Position numbers and translations under genes: made by a program. The notes beneath the pieces were generated by a model that was given only the letters and a program-made list of their open reading frames with translations, was not told the origin of the DNA and did no database searches. From the NCBI GenBank assembly GCA_032717465.1, contig CM064653.1, positions 37,306,603-37,370,602 of the forward strand: a stretch of DNA of 64,000 nt, read 5' to 3'. This DNA comes from Coenobita brevimanus. Lineage: Eukaryota; Arthropoda; Malacostraca; Decapoda; Coenobitidae. Each line of letters starts with the position of its first letter. Position 1 is the stretch's first letter. This document shows positions 10,861-21,420 of the stretch, piece after piece.

Positions 10861-11493
10861 TCAGTTTTTCATTCTCCATTCTCTCCACATGTCCAAACCA
10901 CCTCAATGTATTTCTCCTAATCTTCTCAAACACATCCACATCCACCCCACAATGTTCCTTCACTTCTTCATTCGTCAACCTGTCCCTCCATGTCACTCCA
11001 CACATTCCTCTCAAGTAACTCATTTCCACTGCTCTCACTCCTGACTTGTTCCCCTCTTGCAAGGTCCACGCCTCACTTCCATACGTCAGAGTAGGGATCT
11101 CAATACTATCATGCAGTGACTTCTTAACTTCCATAGTCACCTCCCTATTTCTCATCACTGCTTTCAGTGAACCAACAACCTTCCTTCCCTGCTGTACACT
11201 TTCACGCACTTCATCCCCCAAAGTTCCATCCTTACTCATCACAGTACCCAAGTACTTGAATGCACTCACACTCTCCATATCCTCACCATCCAACCTCACT
11301 GTACATTCTGTGACTTCATTCCTCTCAAATACCATAACTTTACTTTTGTTTAATTTAACTTTCAGCTTCCTCCTCCTACACATTGTCCAGAATTCATTCA
11401 CAAAACTTTGCAACTCCCATTCATCTTCACTCAACAATACTGTATCATCAGCAAACAGCAACACCGGAATCTTCCAAATCTCACCCTCATTCA
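10861..11493 (-). pseudogene. LINE family A RT C-terminal part, between the two MITEs
   Basis: Minus-strand translation gives FADDTVLLSEDEWELQ (YADD-type catalytic box, near 11440), KLKVKLNKSKVMVF, AFKYLGTVMSKDG, then LTYGSEAWTL, MSYLRGMCGVTWRDRLTNE and the family signature RWFGHVERMENEKL near 10880. These are the RT thumb and C-terminal region. The frame reads straight out into MITE B on one side and MITE A on the other. Upstream RT motifs lie at 13167-13960. Confidence 0.85.
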
Positions 11494-11497
11494 TTAA

Positions 11498-13162
11498 CCC
11501 TTTAACAGCGGGTATTGTTTTGGTCTGACTGTCCTCTCCCGCGGGGGTTTCAGCCAAATGTAAACAAACCTTTAAACCTTAATAACTCTGCACAGAATAA
11601 AGCTAGAGAAAAAATAAGGTACCATTAGAAAGTACTAACCTTCAGCTTTCCATTGATGTAGGTTTCATGACTTTGTTGACTTTCACAGGACGGGCAGAGC
11701 CGTTAGAAGTGAGGGGTGTAAAATCACTATTTTACGCCCCACACACCAGTACCAAATGCCAACCACTCTCTCATAATAGTAATATAAACATATATGAACA
11801 CTGTACATACGATAAACACCCACTCTGTGTTCACTGAGGTAGGTAAAAGGCACTTCACTGCGGCTGCGCCCGCACTTCACTGCGGCTGCGCCTCACTTCA
11901 CTGCGGCGTCACCCGCTCACTGACGTTTCAGGCGATCTTTTCATTATTTCTAACTTCTAATATTATTTTACATATAATCTGGGCAATATACATTAGATTT
12001 ACACTGCACTTATTACTATATTGCGTTACTGTCGCATCACAGAATTACACAAGTGCCGCAGAATTACACAAGTGCCGCAGATTCTCTTATTACAATATCA
12101 CTTATTACACTGGCCAATATTTACATTTTTTTCTAGGCAAAATATCCCTTATTACTACATTATCCATTATACAATTATTGGTAAAGCACGTCACTGTCGC
12201 ATCACTGTATATCACTGTCACTTTCAGTAACTCTGCACAGAATAAATCTAGAGCAAAAAATAAGGTACCATTAGAAAGTACTAACCTTCGGCTTTGCAAT
12301 GATGTAGGTTTCATGATTTCGTTGACTATCACTGGATGGGCAGTGCCATTAGAAGTGAGCGATCTAAAATCACTATTTTTCGCTCACACACCATTACCTT
12401 CGCTCATACACCATTACCAAATGCCAACCTCATTCTGATAATAATACTATAAACATATATGAACACTGCACATACGATAAACACCCACTCTGTGTTCACT
12501 GAAGCAGGTAAAAGGCACTGTCATTACCCGCACTTCACTGCCACATCAGCGGTGTTGTAATCACTATTTTTCGCTCACACACCATTACCAAATGCCAACC
12601 TCATTTTGATAATAATACTATAAACATATATGAACACTGCAAATACGATAAACACCCACTCTGTGTTCACTGAGGCAGGTAAAAGGCACTGTAATTGCCC
12701 GCACTTCACTGCCATATCAGCGGTGTTGTAATCACTATTTTTCGCTCACACACCATTACCAAATGCCAACCTCATTCTGATAATAATACTATAATCATAT
12801 ATGAACACTGCACATACGATAAACACCCACTCTGTGTTCACTGAGGCAGGTAAAAGGCACTGTAATTGCCTGCACTTCACTTCCACATCAGCAGTGTTGT
12901 CGCTCACACAGCTGGACAGATACTGATGCGTGTTTGGTCCGGGGTGGGGTGGGGGGCCCAGGGGGTGGGAGGTGGGGCCCCAGGGGGGGGGAGGTGGGGG
13001 TTGGCTGGAATGAAAGAACTTAATAGCTACTCTCCCTTGAAACAATTGGCGCACGGAAAAAACGCGGGGTATTCAAAATATTCACAAACATTCGAGAATG
13101 ACACCCGCGGTTTGGTCCAGTTTTTGCAATGTCATTCTGGAATGACACCCGCGGTTAAAGGG
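11498..13162. mobile_element. piggyBac-like MITE, copy B (1665 bp, TTAA duplication)
   Basis: Same family and orientation as copy A. TTAA at 11494-11497 and 13163-13166; ends CCCTTTAACAGCGGGT and ACCCGCGGTTAAAGGG. The empty site can be read from LINE copy 1, where CATTCATTAGGGCC replaces CATTCATTAAAGCC. It carries the same internal duplications, with 171-bp-type units near 12368, 12558 and 12729. No transposase. It interrupts the RT upstream of the FADD box. Confidence 0.9.
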
Positions 13163-13166
13163 TTAA

Positions 13167-15340
13167 AGCCATCCCCACATCCACTGCCCTACCCTGCACC
13201 TCCTTTACAACCCCATCCATGTATCTATTAAACAGCCATGGAGACATCACACAACCCTGTTTCAGTCCCACACTGAGATAAAAAAATTCACTCAGCTCAC
13301 CATCCACTCACACCGTACCCCTAGCTCCTTCGTACATACTCTTCACTGCATTCAACAATTTCCCCTCCACTCCATATATTCTTAATACCTTCCACATACC
13401 TTGCCTCTCTATTCTGTCATAAGCTTTCTCCAAGCCCATGAAGGCAGCATACACTTTCTTTCCCTTCTCTAGATACTTCTCCACTAAACATCTTAGAACA
13501 AATATCTGATCTACACACCTTTTTCCCTTCCTAAATCCTCCTTGTTCTTCTCCAACTAGCTCCTCTGTCACATGCCTAACCCTATCAATGAGTATTCTAC
13601 CATATATATTACCAGTCACACTGAGAAGGCAAATACCTCTATGGTTACCACATACTTCTCTCTCCCCTTTTCCTTTATATAAAGGAAAAATTATACCTGA
13701 TTTCCAGTCCTCTGGAACCCTTCCCTCTTCCCAAGCCAATCTACACAACTTCCTTATCCATTCCACAACAATCTCACCTCCATACCTCAGCATTTCACCA
13801 CACACTCCATCAATTCCTGGGGCCTTCCCCAACTTGACCTTCTTCACTGCTTCCATTACTTCAGTCCTACTGATCTCTTCCTCCCTCCTCTCATCTCTCC
13901 TTCTCCTAGCCATTCCCCAACCACTTATACTCGCACTGCTGTCACTATCTACATTCAACTAATCCTCAAAGTGCTCCTTCCATCTCCTCAATTTCTCACT
14001 CTTCTCCACCAACAATCTATTATTCCTATCTTTCACTCCCCTACTATTTCCACTTTCACACTGCCTTACTTTCTTTACCTCCTTCCAAAACAATTTCTTA
14101 CTCTCCCTCCATTTCACACTCAGATTCCTCCGAAACTCTTCATCCACTTTCTTCTTACTCTCCTTCACCAGTCTCTTCACCTCCCTTCTCCTACTCACAT
14201 ATACCTCTCTCTTCTCTCTCTCATCTTCTCCCCTACCTCTACTCACTAACCATTCACTATATGCCTTCTACTTTTGTTCCACAGCTCGTTTCACCTCATC
14301 ACTCCACCATGCTGTCCCTTGCATCTCCTCCTCACTCCACAAACCACCTCACACGCTGCGCCTATCTCTTCCGTAAATATCTTACATACGTCTTCCACCC
14401 CTTCCATCTGCTCTAGCTCATACCTTCCCAATCTTTCTTTCACTATGCTCTTATACTCTGCCATTCTCTCATTATCTTGCAACTTCTCCACTCTTCTCAC
14501 AGGAGCTGTTTCCTCCTGTCTTCCCCTTCGTCTCCTCAACCATTTTCTTTGCAGCTTCACCTTGGCCATCACTAAGTGATGGTCTGAGACTTCATTCCCC
14601 CACCCTATCCACACTCTTGCATCCAACACTTGTCTTCTCATTCACTCATCCACACACACATAGTCTATCATTGCCTTTCATTCAACAAGTTCACCATCCA
14701 TCCTCCTCATTACTCTCCATGTATACCGGTGGATCATCTTATGTCGAAAGTAGGTGTTGGCTATTGCCAACCCCTTACCAGCACAGATGTCCACCAAAGC
14801 ACTACCATTCCCATCTACATCAGCTGGCACACCCCACTGACCAACCACTGCATCCACTCGTATATTCCCAACTTTGCCATTCATGTCTCCAATCAAAAGC
14901 ACTCTCTAGCTCCTCTCAAATTTGTCCATACATGCTTCTACTCTCGCCCAAAACTCATCTTTCACTCTTGCCACTCGGTCCTCTGTCGGAGCATACACAC
15001 ACACATTCGCCCAAGCTTGTATACCTACTTTCATCCTCACCCATACAATCCTTGCACCCACTGTTCCATACTCTCTTATATTCTCCTTCCACTTCTTGCT
15101 TATCATCATACTCCCTCTCTTGCCCTCTCATTCTCATTAACTCCCGCACATATACCTAAACCATATTCCCATTCTCTCACCCTTTCACCTTTCCATTTAG
15201 TTTCAGTCAATCCACATATATCCACTCTTGCATCCTCACGCACCTGAACAATCTCTCTCTCTTTCACTTCATCATTCACTCCTCTCACATTCCAAGTTCC
15301 CACCCTAAGAATGTCCTTTGTCCGTTCCTTAGTCGTCAAC
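13167..15340 (-). pseudogene. LINE family A ORF, N-terminal endonuclease to RT, with stops
   Basis: Begins near 15310 with the endonuclease N-terminus (LRVGTWNVRGVNDEV, then DICGLTETKWKGE with the catalytic E). It continues through VCVYAPTED and GDMNGKVG to DYVCVDE, then the linker and RT motifs KAPGIDGVCGEMLRYGG (13800) and AAFMGLEKAYDR (13430; the usual D of the FMDLEKAYDR motif reads G). TAG stops at 13959-13961 and 14906-14908 and a small deletion near 15105 break the frame. The missing RT part continues beyond MITE B at 10861-11493. Confidence 0.85.
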
Positions 15341-15349
15341 GTACGGTCC

Positions 15350-15498
15350 GTCCTGGTCCGAGGTGCTTTATTCGCTTTTTTTAGAAAGTTCTTTTTACGG
15401 GGTGGGGCACTAACCCACCACCAACCCTTTTAGTCGCCTCGTACGACAAGCAGGGATACTGAGGGAGTATTCTTGAAACCCCCCTACCCCCAGGGGGT
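15350..15498 (-). other. 5' leader of LINE family A
   Basis: Non-coding leader between the element's 5' end and the endonuclease start. On the sense strand it includes CTTGTCGTACGAGGCGACTA and AAAGGGTTGGTGGTGGG. Such leaders contain the internal promoter in many LINEs; no specific promoter element is identifiable here. Confidence 0.5.
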
Positions 15499-15507
15499 AA
15501 AGTATTC

Positions 15508-15984
15508 CACTTTATATTTGAATTGAAGTCTCCAGTTAATACAATTCTTATATATTTCTCTTCCATTCTATGTAATACTGTTCTTAAATTCTGAATTGTA
15601 CATTCTGCCAGGTCTTCATATTCACCTCCTTACCAGGTGTTTGTTTTAGGTGGCATGTATAAATTTGCCAAAATTAAGTTCCCTTCATATGTGTCAATTT
15701 CCAATGCAGTCAGTTCTACTTGTGAGGGTATTTCTAGTTTTATTTCTTTGACTTGCCGATTTTTCTTTGTTAAGATTAGAGTTCCTCCTCCCTTTCAAAA
15801 ATTTCTGTCTCTTCTCCATATATTGTAGCTGTTCCTCTAATTTTAGGGTATCGTTTGATATCCCTGGAGTTAACTTTGTTTCAGTTAGGCAGGTAATGTG
15901 TGGTTCCTTTTCTTTGATGTAGTCTTCTATCTCTAATAATTTAGACACCATTCCATCTACATTTGAGTACATCAACCTAACCAT
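15508..15984 (-). pseudogene. LINE family C endonuclease N-terminus
   Basis: Starts at MVRLMYSNVDGMVSKLLEIE (15984), continuing PHITCLTETKLTPGI (catalytic E) and reaching VLTGDFNSNIKWNTL near 15510 (GDFN catalytic Asp), where the family A LINE was inserted. Frame changes between the two ends. The start overlaps no ORF1 codon, since ORF1 stops near 16014. Confidence 0.7.
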
Positions 15985-16013
15985 CTTGTTTACATACCTG
16001 CAATGACTCGAGT

Positions 16014-16474
16014 TTAGTACCTTCTTCCTTTCTGTTCCCTGTTGGTTATGCACCACTTGCTTACCTGCTGTCCAATTACTTTGTAAATAAAAGTACTCTT
16101 CTCTTCTTCTGATCTTCCCTCGTTCTTTGTTTTTGCCTCCTCCCTCATTTCTTTTAGTATTCCCAATTCCTCTTGAGTTAGGCATCTTTTTATCCATACT
16201 TTTTTAAATTCCCCCCTTTCTATGAATTTGTTTGCATTTTTTAGTACTGCCTCCACGGTGTTAACACACTGGAAAGTTACTTTCAGCGGCCTTGACTTAT
16301 TTCTCTCATAATTTCCTAGCCTTTTATTTTCCTCTATGTCTTTATTACAGATTTCCTCTGATACTTCCTTCAATATGCTCATTATATTTGCCATCTTTTT
16401 GTTTCTCGAAATTTTTTTATTTCTTCCTCCTCTATACCGGTGATTACTACAAATTTATTGATTTTTTTTTTTTT
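16014..16474 (-). pseudogene. LINE family C ORF1, C-terminal RRM-like part
   Basis: The minus frame gives NKRLGNYERNKSRPLKVTF followed by a mixed alpha/beta stretch with GEFKKVWIKRCLTQEE and ends RYKVIGQQ-like then a stop near 16014. The RPLKVTF and NANKF pattern is that of CR1/L2-type ORF1 RNA-binding domains. The N-terminal coiled coil lies beyond the family D insertion at 17491-18012. Confidence 0.65.
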
Positions 16475-17490
16475 ATGCTAGGAAGAAGGAACCAAAGGCC
16501 ATGGGCCCAGAATACTGTTCCTTCCAAGAGAAAAACAAACTACAAGAGAGCCAAATTCAAGATTCAGTCATTTAGAGATGCCTGGACACACTGCGTTTGA
16601 AGGACTGGAGATCATAGCTAGCAGGAAATACAGAGGGAGATAGTTCTAGAGCTGACCTGTTGCATAAATGAAGGACTGGGAGTAACGGTTAACTCTTGCA
16701 TTAGAGAGCTGGACAGAAAAGGGATGAGAGTTTGCTGCTAGACAGGTGCTACACGCCCGTCGTAGAGGTGGAGGGATCCAAGCAGACAGTTCAGAGGAAC
16801 AGTGACCATTGAAGTAGGGACAGAAAAGAGATAAAGATGCAACAGTGCAGTGAAGTGACAGAGGTTGAAGGAGTTAATGAGACGAAAAGCCTTCGACTCC
16901 ACCCTATTGAGAAGAGCTGAATGTGGGGAGCCTCCCCACACATGAAAGTCGTACTCTATACAAAGGGGCGGATAAAACCCGTGTATAAAGTCAACAACTG
17001 TACAGGGGTAAAGAAGGAACGGAGTCGGCCAAGCACACCCAATCTCTTGGAAGCAGATGTTACAAAAGATGTAATATGATCTTTCCAAGATAAGTCCCGA
17101 GTGAATGAATGAAACCCTACGCAAATTCAACGATGATGCAGGATTAAGTTGAATATTATTAAACATCAGTGGGTACTCCCGCGGAAGATTTTGTCAGGTT
17201 GATAGGTGTAAGAACTGAGTCTTTGATGGATTAAAAACAAGAAGATTATTTTTACCCCAGTCAGAAATACAAGCCAAGTCAGACATTAGGTGTGCCATAG
17301 CCTCATCCCTTGCTTGTTGAAGTAACTGCTGAGTTGGACGTTCCGGGAACCAAATGGAAAGGTGAAGGATGGAGTCATCGGTGTACGAGTAGATAGGGTT
17401 AGATGTACAGCTTAGAAGGTCAATGAGGAATATAAGGAAGAGAGTTGGTGATAGGACAGAGCCCTGCTGAATCTTTGACCAATTAAGGGT
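16475..17490 (-). mobile_element. LINE family D fragment (RT), inserted with poly(A) tail
   Basis: A 5'-truncated LINE on the minus strand. A 14-T run at 16460-16474 is its poly(A) tail, and AT-rich flanks on both sides suggest a short target duplication that I cannot delimit. Its coding part is an RT C-terminal region unrelated to families A-C. It splits ORF1 of LINE family C between codons for KKNNPK and FVVITG. Confidence 0.7.
16740..17485 (-). pseudogene. LINE family D reverse transcriptase C-terminal part
   Basis: Read downward from 17485: SVLSPTLFLIF, a catalytic box of YTDD type (IYSYTDDSILHLS near 17375), NNLLVFNPSKTQ (17235), RPFVEYDFHVWGGSPHSALL (near 16930) and RVESKAFRLIN. This is the classical jockey/CR1-superfamily RT tail (EYxxxVWGG, RxExxAxRLI). 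Frame breaks throughout. The final C-terminal part, with HPFS, has a better copy at 51770-52070. Confidence 0.7.
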
Positions 17491-18012
17491 TGTTTTGGAT
17501 TATTTTTTTTCACCTCCTTTCTAATGCTTTTTTCTTCGACTCTTGTTTCCAAGCCTTTCCCTACTTTCACCATTTTGGCATACGTTGTTTCCACATCATC
17601 TTTATAACTTGGCATCACTTCATTCACCTGGGTTGTCTTCTCTTCAATATCATTACTTCAGTTTATCAGACTGCTTGCCTAATTGTCTCAATCATTTTTG
17701 AACTCCTCCATAATACTCTCATGGTTGATAAACATACTTGCCATTTCTCCGATGTTTCTTTTAAGTGAACCCACCTTAACTGACAGCTCATCTACTTGTT
17801 GTGTCTTTCCTGTTTAATTCCTTTACCAACTTTTCATTTTCTTCCTGCATGTGCAACTGCTTCTTAATTCCATCCATTTCACTCTGAAATGCCCTTTCCA
17901 ATCTGTTCACCCTTTCTACTAATTTGTTGAATGTTTCCATTTCAACCAGTTCCTGGCAGAAATCATCCTGTTTTCTAACCCTTTCCCACTTCCCAGCTCC
18001 TTCCATATTCAC
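17491..18012 (-). pseudogene. LINE family C ORF1, N-terminal coiled-coil part
   Basis: Starts MNMEGAGKWERVRK at 18012, then a heptad-rich stretch (FNKLVERVNRLERAFQSEMD, KKQLHMQEENEKLVKEL) typical of the trimerising coiled coil of LINE ORF1 proteins. After a frame change come DDVETTYAKMVKVGKGLETR and EEKSIRKEVKKNN, where the family D insertion begins. The product would chaperone element RNA; this copy is broken. Confidence 0.65.
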
Positions 18013-18015
18013 TTC

Positions 18016-18479
18016 ACTTAATATGGTGGTCCTTTTGTGTTAACACTAAGAAAAGTTTTTACTTACAATCGTGCACCTTACTCACCTATGGTGCCGTAGT
18101 CGAAACAGCTGTGACGATAAACACATTCCTGCATTAACTAATTATTTTCTGTTATTTGGCCAACACTTTTGCTTAAACTTGCTCTAATACTTTATAATTT
18201 CACTTGGTTAAACCCTGTACAAAGCTTGACTCATATAAAGATACCATTCAGGTATAGCCAGTTGGAGCCAAGAGTGGTCAGCTCGGAGCGAGGATATGAC
18301 GTATCTTCTCTCTGACGCCTACTCTGTGTGTGTGTGTGTGTGTACCTATTCTTCTTTCCTGCCTTCTGTCAAGAGTTTTTTGCCAGTAAATTTCTTCCAT
18401 GGCATTCCAATAACAAATCCATCTTCAAGGTTAGGTTACGTTTGGGTTGACTAGCAGAGGTTTTTAATGTATTTCGATG
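18016..18479. repeat. unassigned DNA with a short GT microsatellite
   Basis: No gene recognised. A (GT)n tract of about 19 bases lies at 18325-18343. The left end may include the 5' leader of LINE family C. Confidence 0.5.
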
Positions 18480-18850
18480 ATGGGTTTATTCCGTGCCTAA
18501 CTCCATGGGACTTTCTTTTCTTGATAGTATTGCATATCTGACTTCAGGTGACTTCGATCTATACCGAATTTGACTTCAGGCGTATTTATCAACTTTTTTC
18601 TTACTCCCTTTCTAAATTTAGGAAATATTTTCAGTCTATTTTCGTGATATTATTCCCAATCTGACTTCAGGCAATTTTTCCCAATCTATTTTCCTGATTT
18701 TATTTCCTGTCTGACTTCGATTTTTTTTTTTTCAATCTGTTTTCTGGAATATGTTTCCAATCTGGCTCCAGGCAATTATTTTCAATCTATTTTCTTGATT
18801 TTATTCCAAATATGACATCAGGGAAGATATTTCTACTAATTATTTTATTC
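18480..18850. repeat. degenerate tandem repeat (CTGACTTCAGG unit)
   Basis: Units combining CTGACTTCAGG, CAATCTATTTTC and TGATTTTATTCC recur about six times with irregular spacing of roughly 50-65 bp. Strongly diverged; no coding capacity. Confidence 0.65.
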
Positions 18851-19720
18851 TGTATCGGACTGGCTTTTTTTTTTTTTCTATATCGAAACGGCCTTCACAC
18901 CCCTATAGCTGGTAGGGGTCAGATGCAACAAATTATGTTCCAAAATCGATCGAAATACATAAAAACTCGTTAACTCAAACAACAGAAGAAAATGGTGCAA
19001 TAAAAATACAGTACTAGGAATAACATAGCCTCGGTGTCGTCGTCATACCACATCACCTCCAACCTAACCCACCTCTTTCCTCTCATTCCTTCTCCTCCCA
19101 TTCATCTGTACAAAATGTATGTATCATTAAAATGTTCTAAATATAACCAAAGCATCGAAAACATACTATTGCGATTATTTGCGATTTCCTCCACGCTCTT
19201 CGTCTCAGCCGCTCACTGTGTAAACATACTGACGCGACAAAATGGCGTCGTATGTACGATTGTACGGGTCTTGTTATTATACGTTTTAAAAATTTTCCTC
19301 CTCTACGTTCTAGGAATGATTTATTCAAACCATATAAAAAGGCATTAAATAATAATAGCTGTAGACGTCGGGAAGTGTTCAACCGATTATGTAGCTATTT
19401 TCCACGACCTACAAGAAGAACCGTATTAAGCTACACAAACGTTTTGAAAATTCTGGAGAATTCTTTGAAATAACATTCAAAATTAAACCACTTCCCAAAA
19501 ATATTTAAATTCGTAACTATATGTGCTTATTGGAATTAAAATTTGATATTTTATACCAATTATTCCGAAATCCCGCCATTACGCTCTTGATACGGCATTT
19601 TTTTTTTTTTTAATAGAACAGAGGAAGGAAAAACAAATGAATAAAAAAAAAAAAATCCATGCACGGATTACGTGTCCGCTGTTCATAAAATATAGGCGCG
19701 TTTTTGTGAGGCCTGAGGCT
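18851..19720. other. unassigned, low-repeat segment with a small ATG frame
   Basis: This stretch shows no LINE or transposon similarity. An ATG in good context (ACAAAATGG, 19242) opens only a 15-codon frame ending at 19289 (MASYVRLYGSCYYTF), and an AG at about 19310 follows a pyrimidine-rich run. It could be a first exon of a host gene but evidence is thin. The LINE family E insertion at 19721 cut the sequence apart from 24466 onward. Confidence 0.25.
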
Positions 19721-19799
19721 CAAGCCTGGCTTCTTCTTCTTCTTGAGTTAAAGGGCGTTGTAGGCAGTTGTCTAATTCACCCTCGCCAGGGCTATCTCG

Positions 19800-21420
19800 G
19801 GCAACAGGACCAATGATAACTTGCGGATGTTACAGCCGGTGTACTCGCCCCGACTGCCTCAGGAACTCCAGGGTGTGGTGGATAACAGTAGCTCGATCCG
19901 TGGTGGCCAGACCACAGCCCCCTAACAACACTGAAAGAGTGAGGGAAGTGATACCCATGGAGGCCAAAGCGTCTTTGAGTCTCACTCGAAGGGAGTAAAA
20001 GCGGGGACAATCTAACAGGAAATGGTGGATAGTGTCTTCAGTATTCAGGCACCACTGACAATTAGGACTTGGGGCTATTTTTATCTTATATAAATGGGAT
20101 GCCAGACCTGTATGACCTATTCTCAGACGCACTAGTGCAGTATCCAAGGCTCTGAACGATGACCGCGCCCATGGACTGGGGGAGGAATCTTGTCTATACT
20201 GCCCTAGGGTGGTACGGGAAAGACTTGCTTGCATAGTTAGAGTTCCAATGGGAGTAACAAGACTGTTGGACAAGTTGGGAGAAGCTGCCAAAGTCTAATG
20301 GATAATGTTCCACAGAGGGGGAAGAATGTGCCATAGTAGCTTCTCTATCAGCAACCTCATTAGCTTGTATACCCACATGGGAAGGTATCCACTGGAAATG
20401 CATGGAATATCCATTGGAGTCCATGGACAGAAGGACAGACTGGATCTGAAACACTAACTGCCTATGTGTAGAGGGGGACTGGGAACTTAAGAGCGAGAGA
20501 GATGACTGGGAGTCAAAGAAATCAACTATTTGCTGGGGGAGTATCGTATCTCTAACAAACTGTAAGGCCCCTAAAATAGCGTAGAACTCAGAGGCCACCA
20601 CAGAGTGGCTCCCATCTAGTCTCCAGGTTCGACAAATGGAAAGGGCCTCTACAAACATGGCTGCAGAGGATGATGGTGGTGTGAGGGAATGAGAGCCATC
20701 AGTGAAAACCTCGAGGAATCCTTGATAACGAAGGGAGACAAGGTCTTTAAATAAGTTAGGGGCAAAGAGATCATTATCAGCTTTACAGTAAGGGACGTGG
20801 AGTGTGAGATTAAACATGGAAGGCAGAGGGGACCAGGGTGGGATAGGGGAGACAATGGAGACTGGGGAAGGAGTAGGAGGTGGAAGGGAGAGGACAGAGA
20901 GGGAGCGAAGGGCGCGGACAAGGAAAGGGGCATGGGAACGTAGAGGCCAGGAGGGAGCAAGGGGGTCAACAGGAGAATGGGTGAAAAGCACACGAAGAGG
21001 ATGGGATGGGGAGAAGGACATGATGCGACGATAAGATGAACAATTACAATGATGTCTGGCCCATGCTAGCGGCAAGACACCAGCCTCCGCATGTAGGGAC
21101 ACCATTGGTGAGGACCTAAATGCCCCCAAAGCTATCCGTAAGGCGGTGTTCTGGATGACATCCAGCCTATCCATAACTGACGGGGAGGCTGAACCGTAAA
21201 TGTCGACTCCATACTGTATCTTGCTCAGGATGTAGATGCTATAGAACCTCCATAAAACTTCCCGGGAGGCCCCCCAGCGTGTCCCAGCTAAACTTTTCAA
21301 TATGTCAAGGCGTTTTAAGCACGAGGATCTTAAATACTCAATATGGGATTTCCACGTTAGGACAGGTCCGTCCAGATGGAGGCCTAGGAAATTGTGTTGA
21401 CGTCGCAGTGGGGCCGGGCT
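19800..21420 (-). pseudogene. LINE family E ORF2 C-terminus: RT tail and RNase H domain
   Basis: Continues the RT after a frameshift near 21400 (FLGLHLDGPVLTWKSHIEYL, then ILSKIQYGVDIYGSAS). A proline-rich spacer follows, then an RNase H fold: EVFTDGSHS near 20710 (first Asp), SEFYAILGALQF near 20590 (Glu), FFDSQSSLSLL near 20515 (Asp) and WIPSHVGIQANEVADREA near 20350 (His, Asn, Asp). All catalytic residues are present. After another frameshift near 20250 a C-terminal knuckle-like CQWCLNTEDTIHHFLLDCP follows near 20050. RNase H removes the RNA template after first-strand synthesis; its presence supports I-superfamily placement. Confidence 0.85.

Larger units (their letters stand above)
9004..15498 (-). 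mobile_element. LINE family A copy 2, essentially full length, carrying two MITEs
   Basis: Full-length family A element on the minus strand inserted into LINE family C. Flanks AGAGTATTC (8995-9003) and AAAGTATTC (15499-15507) look like a 9-bp target duplication with one mismatch. The 5' end (15350-15498) is a GC-rich leader containing GAGGCGACTAAAAGGG on the sense strand. The 3' end is GGGATTAGGGCATCGGGC followed by ATAGATAGATA. Without the two MITEs the element is about 3.2 kb. Its ORF contains several stops. Confidence 0.85.
8400..18015 (-). mobile_element. LINE family C (CR1-like), split by two younger insertions
   Basis: The minus-strand pieces at 17491-18015 (ORF1, coiled coil), 15499-16474 (ORF1 RRM-like end and endonuclease N-terminus) and 8400-9003 (endonuclease C-terminus and EN-RT linker) join in order into one CR1-like element. 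The gaps are filled by a complete family A LINE (9004-15498) and a family D fragment (16475-17490). RT and 3' end are missing to the left of 8400. Frame breaks show it is an old copy. CR1-like placement rests on the separate RRM-like ORF1 and the FTRQEDE and SDHLEL endonuclease motifs. Confidence 0.75.
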
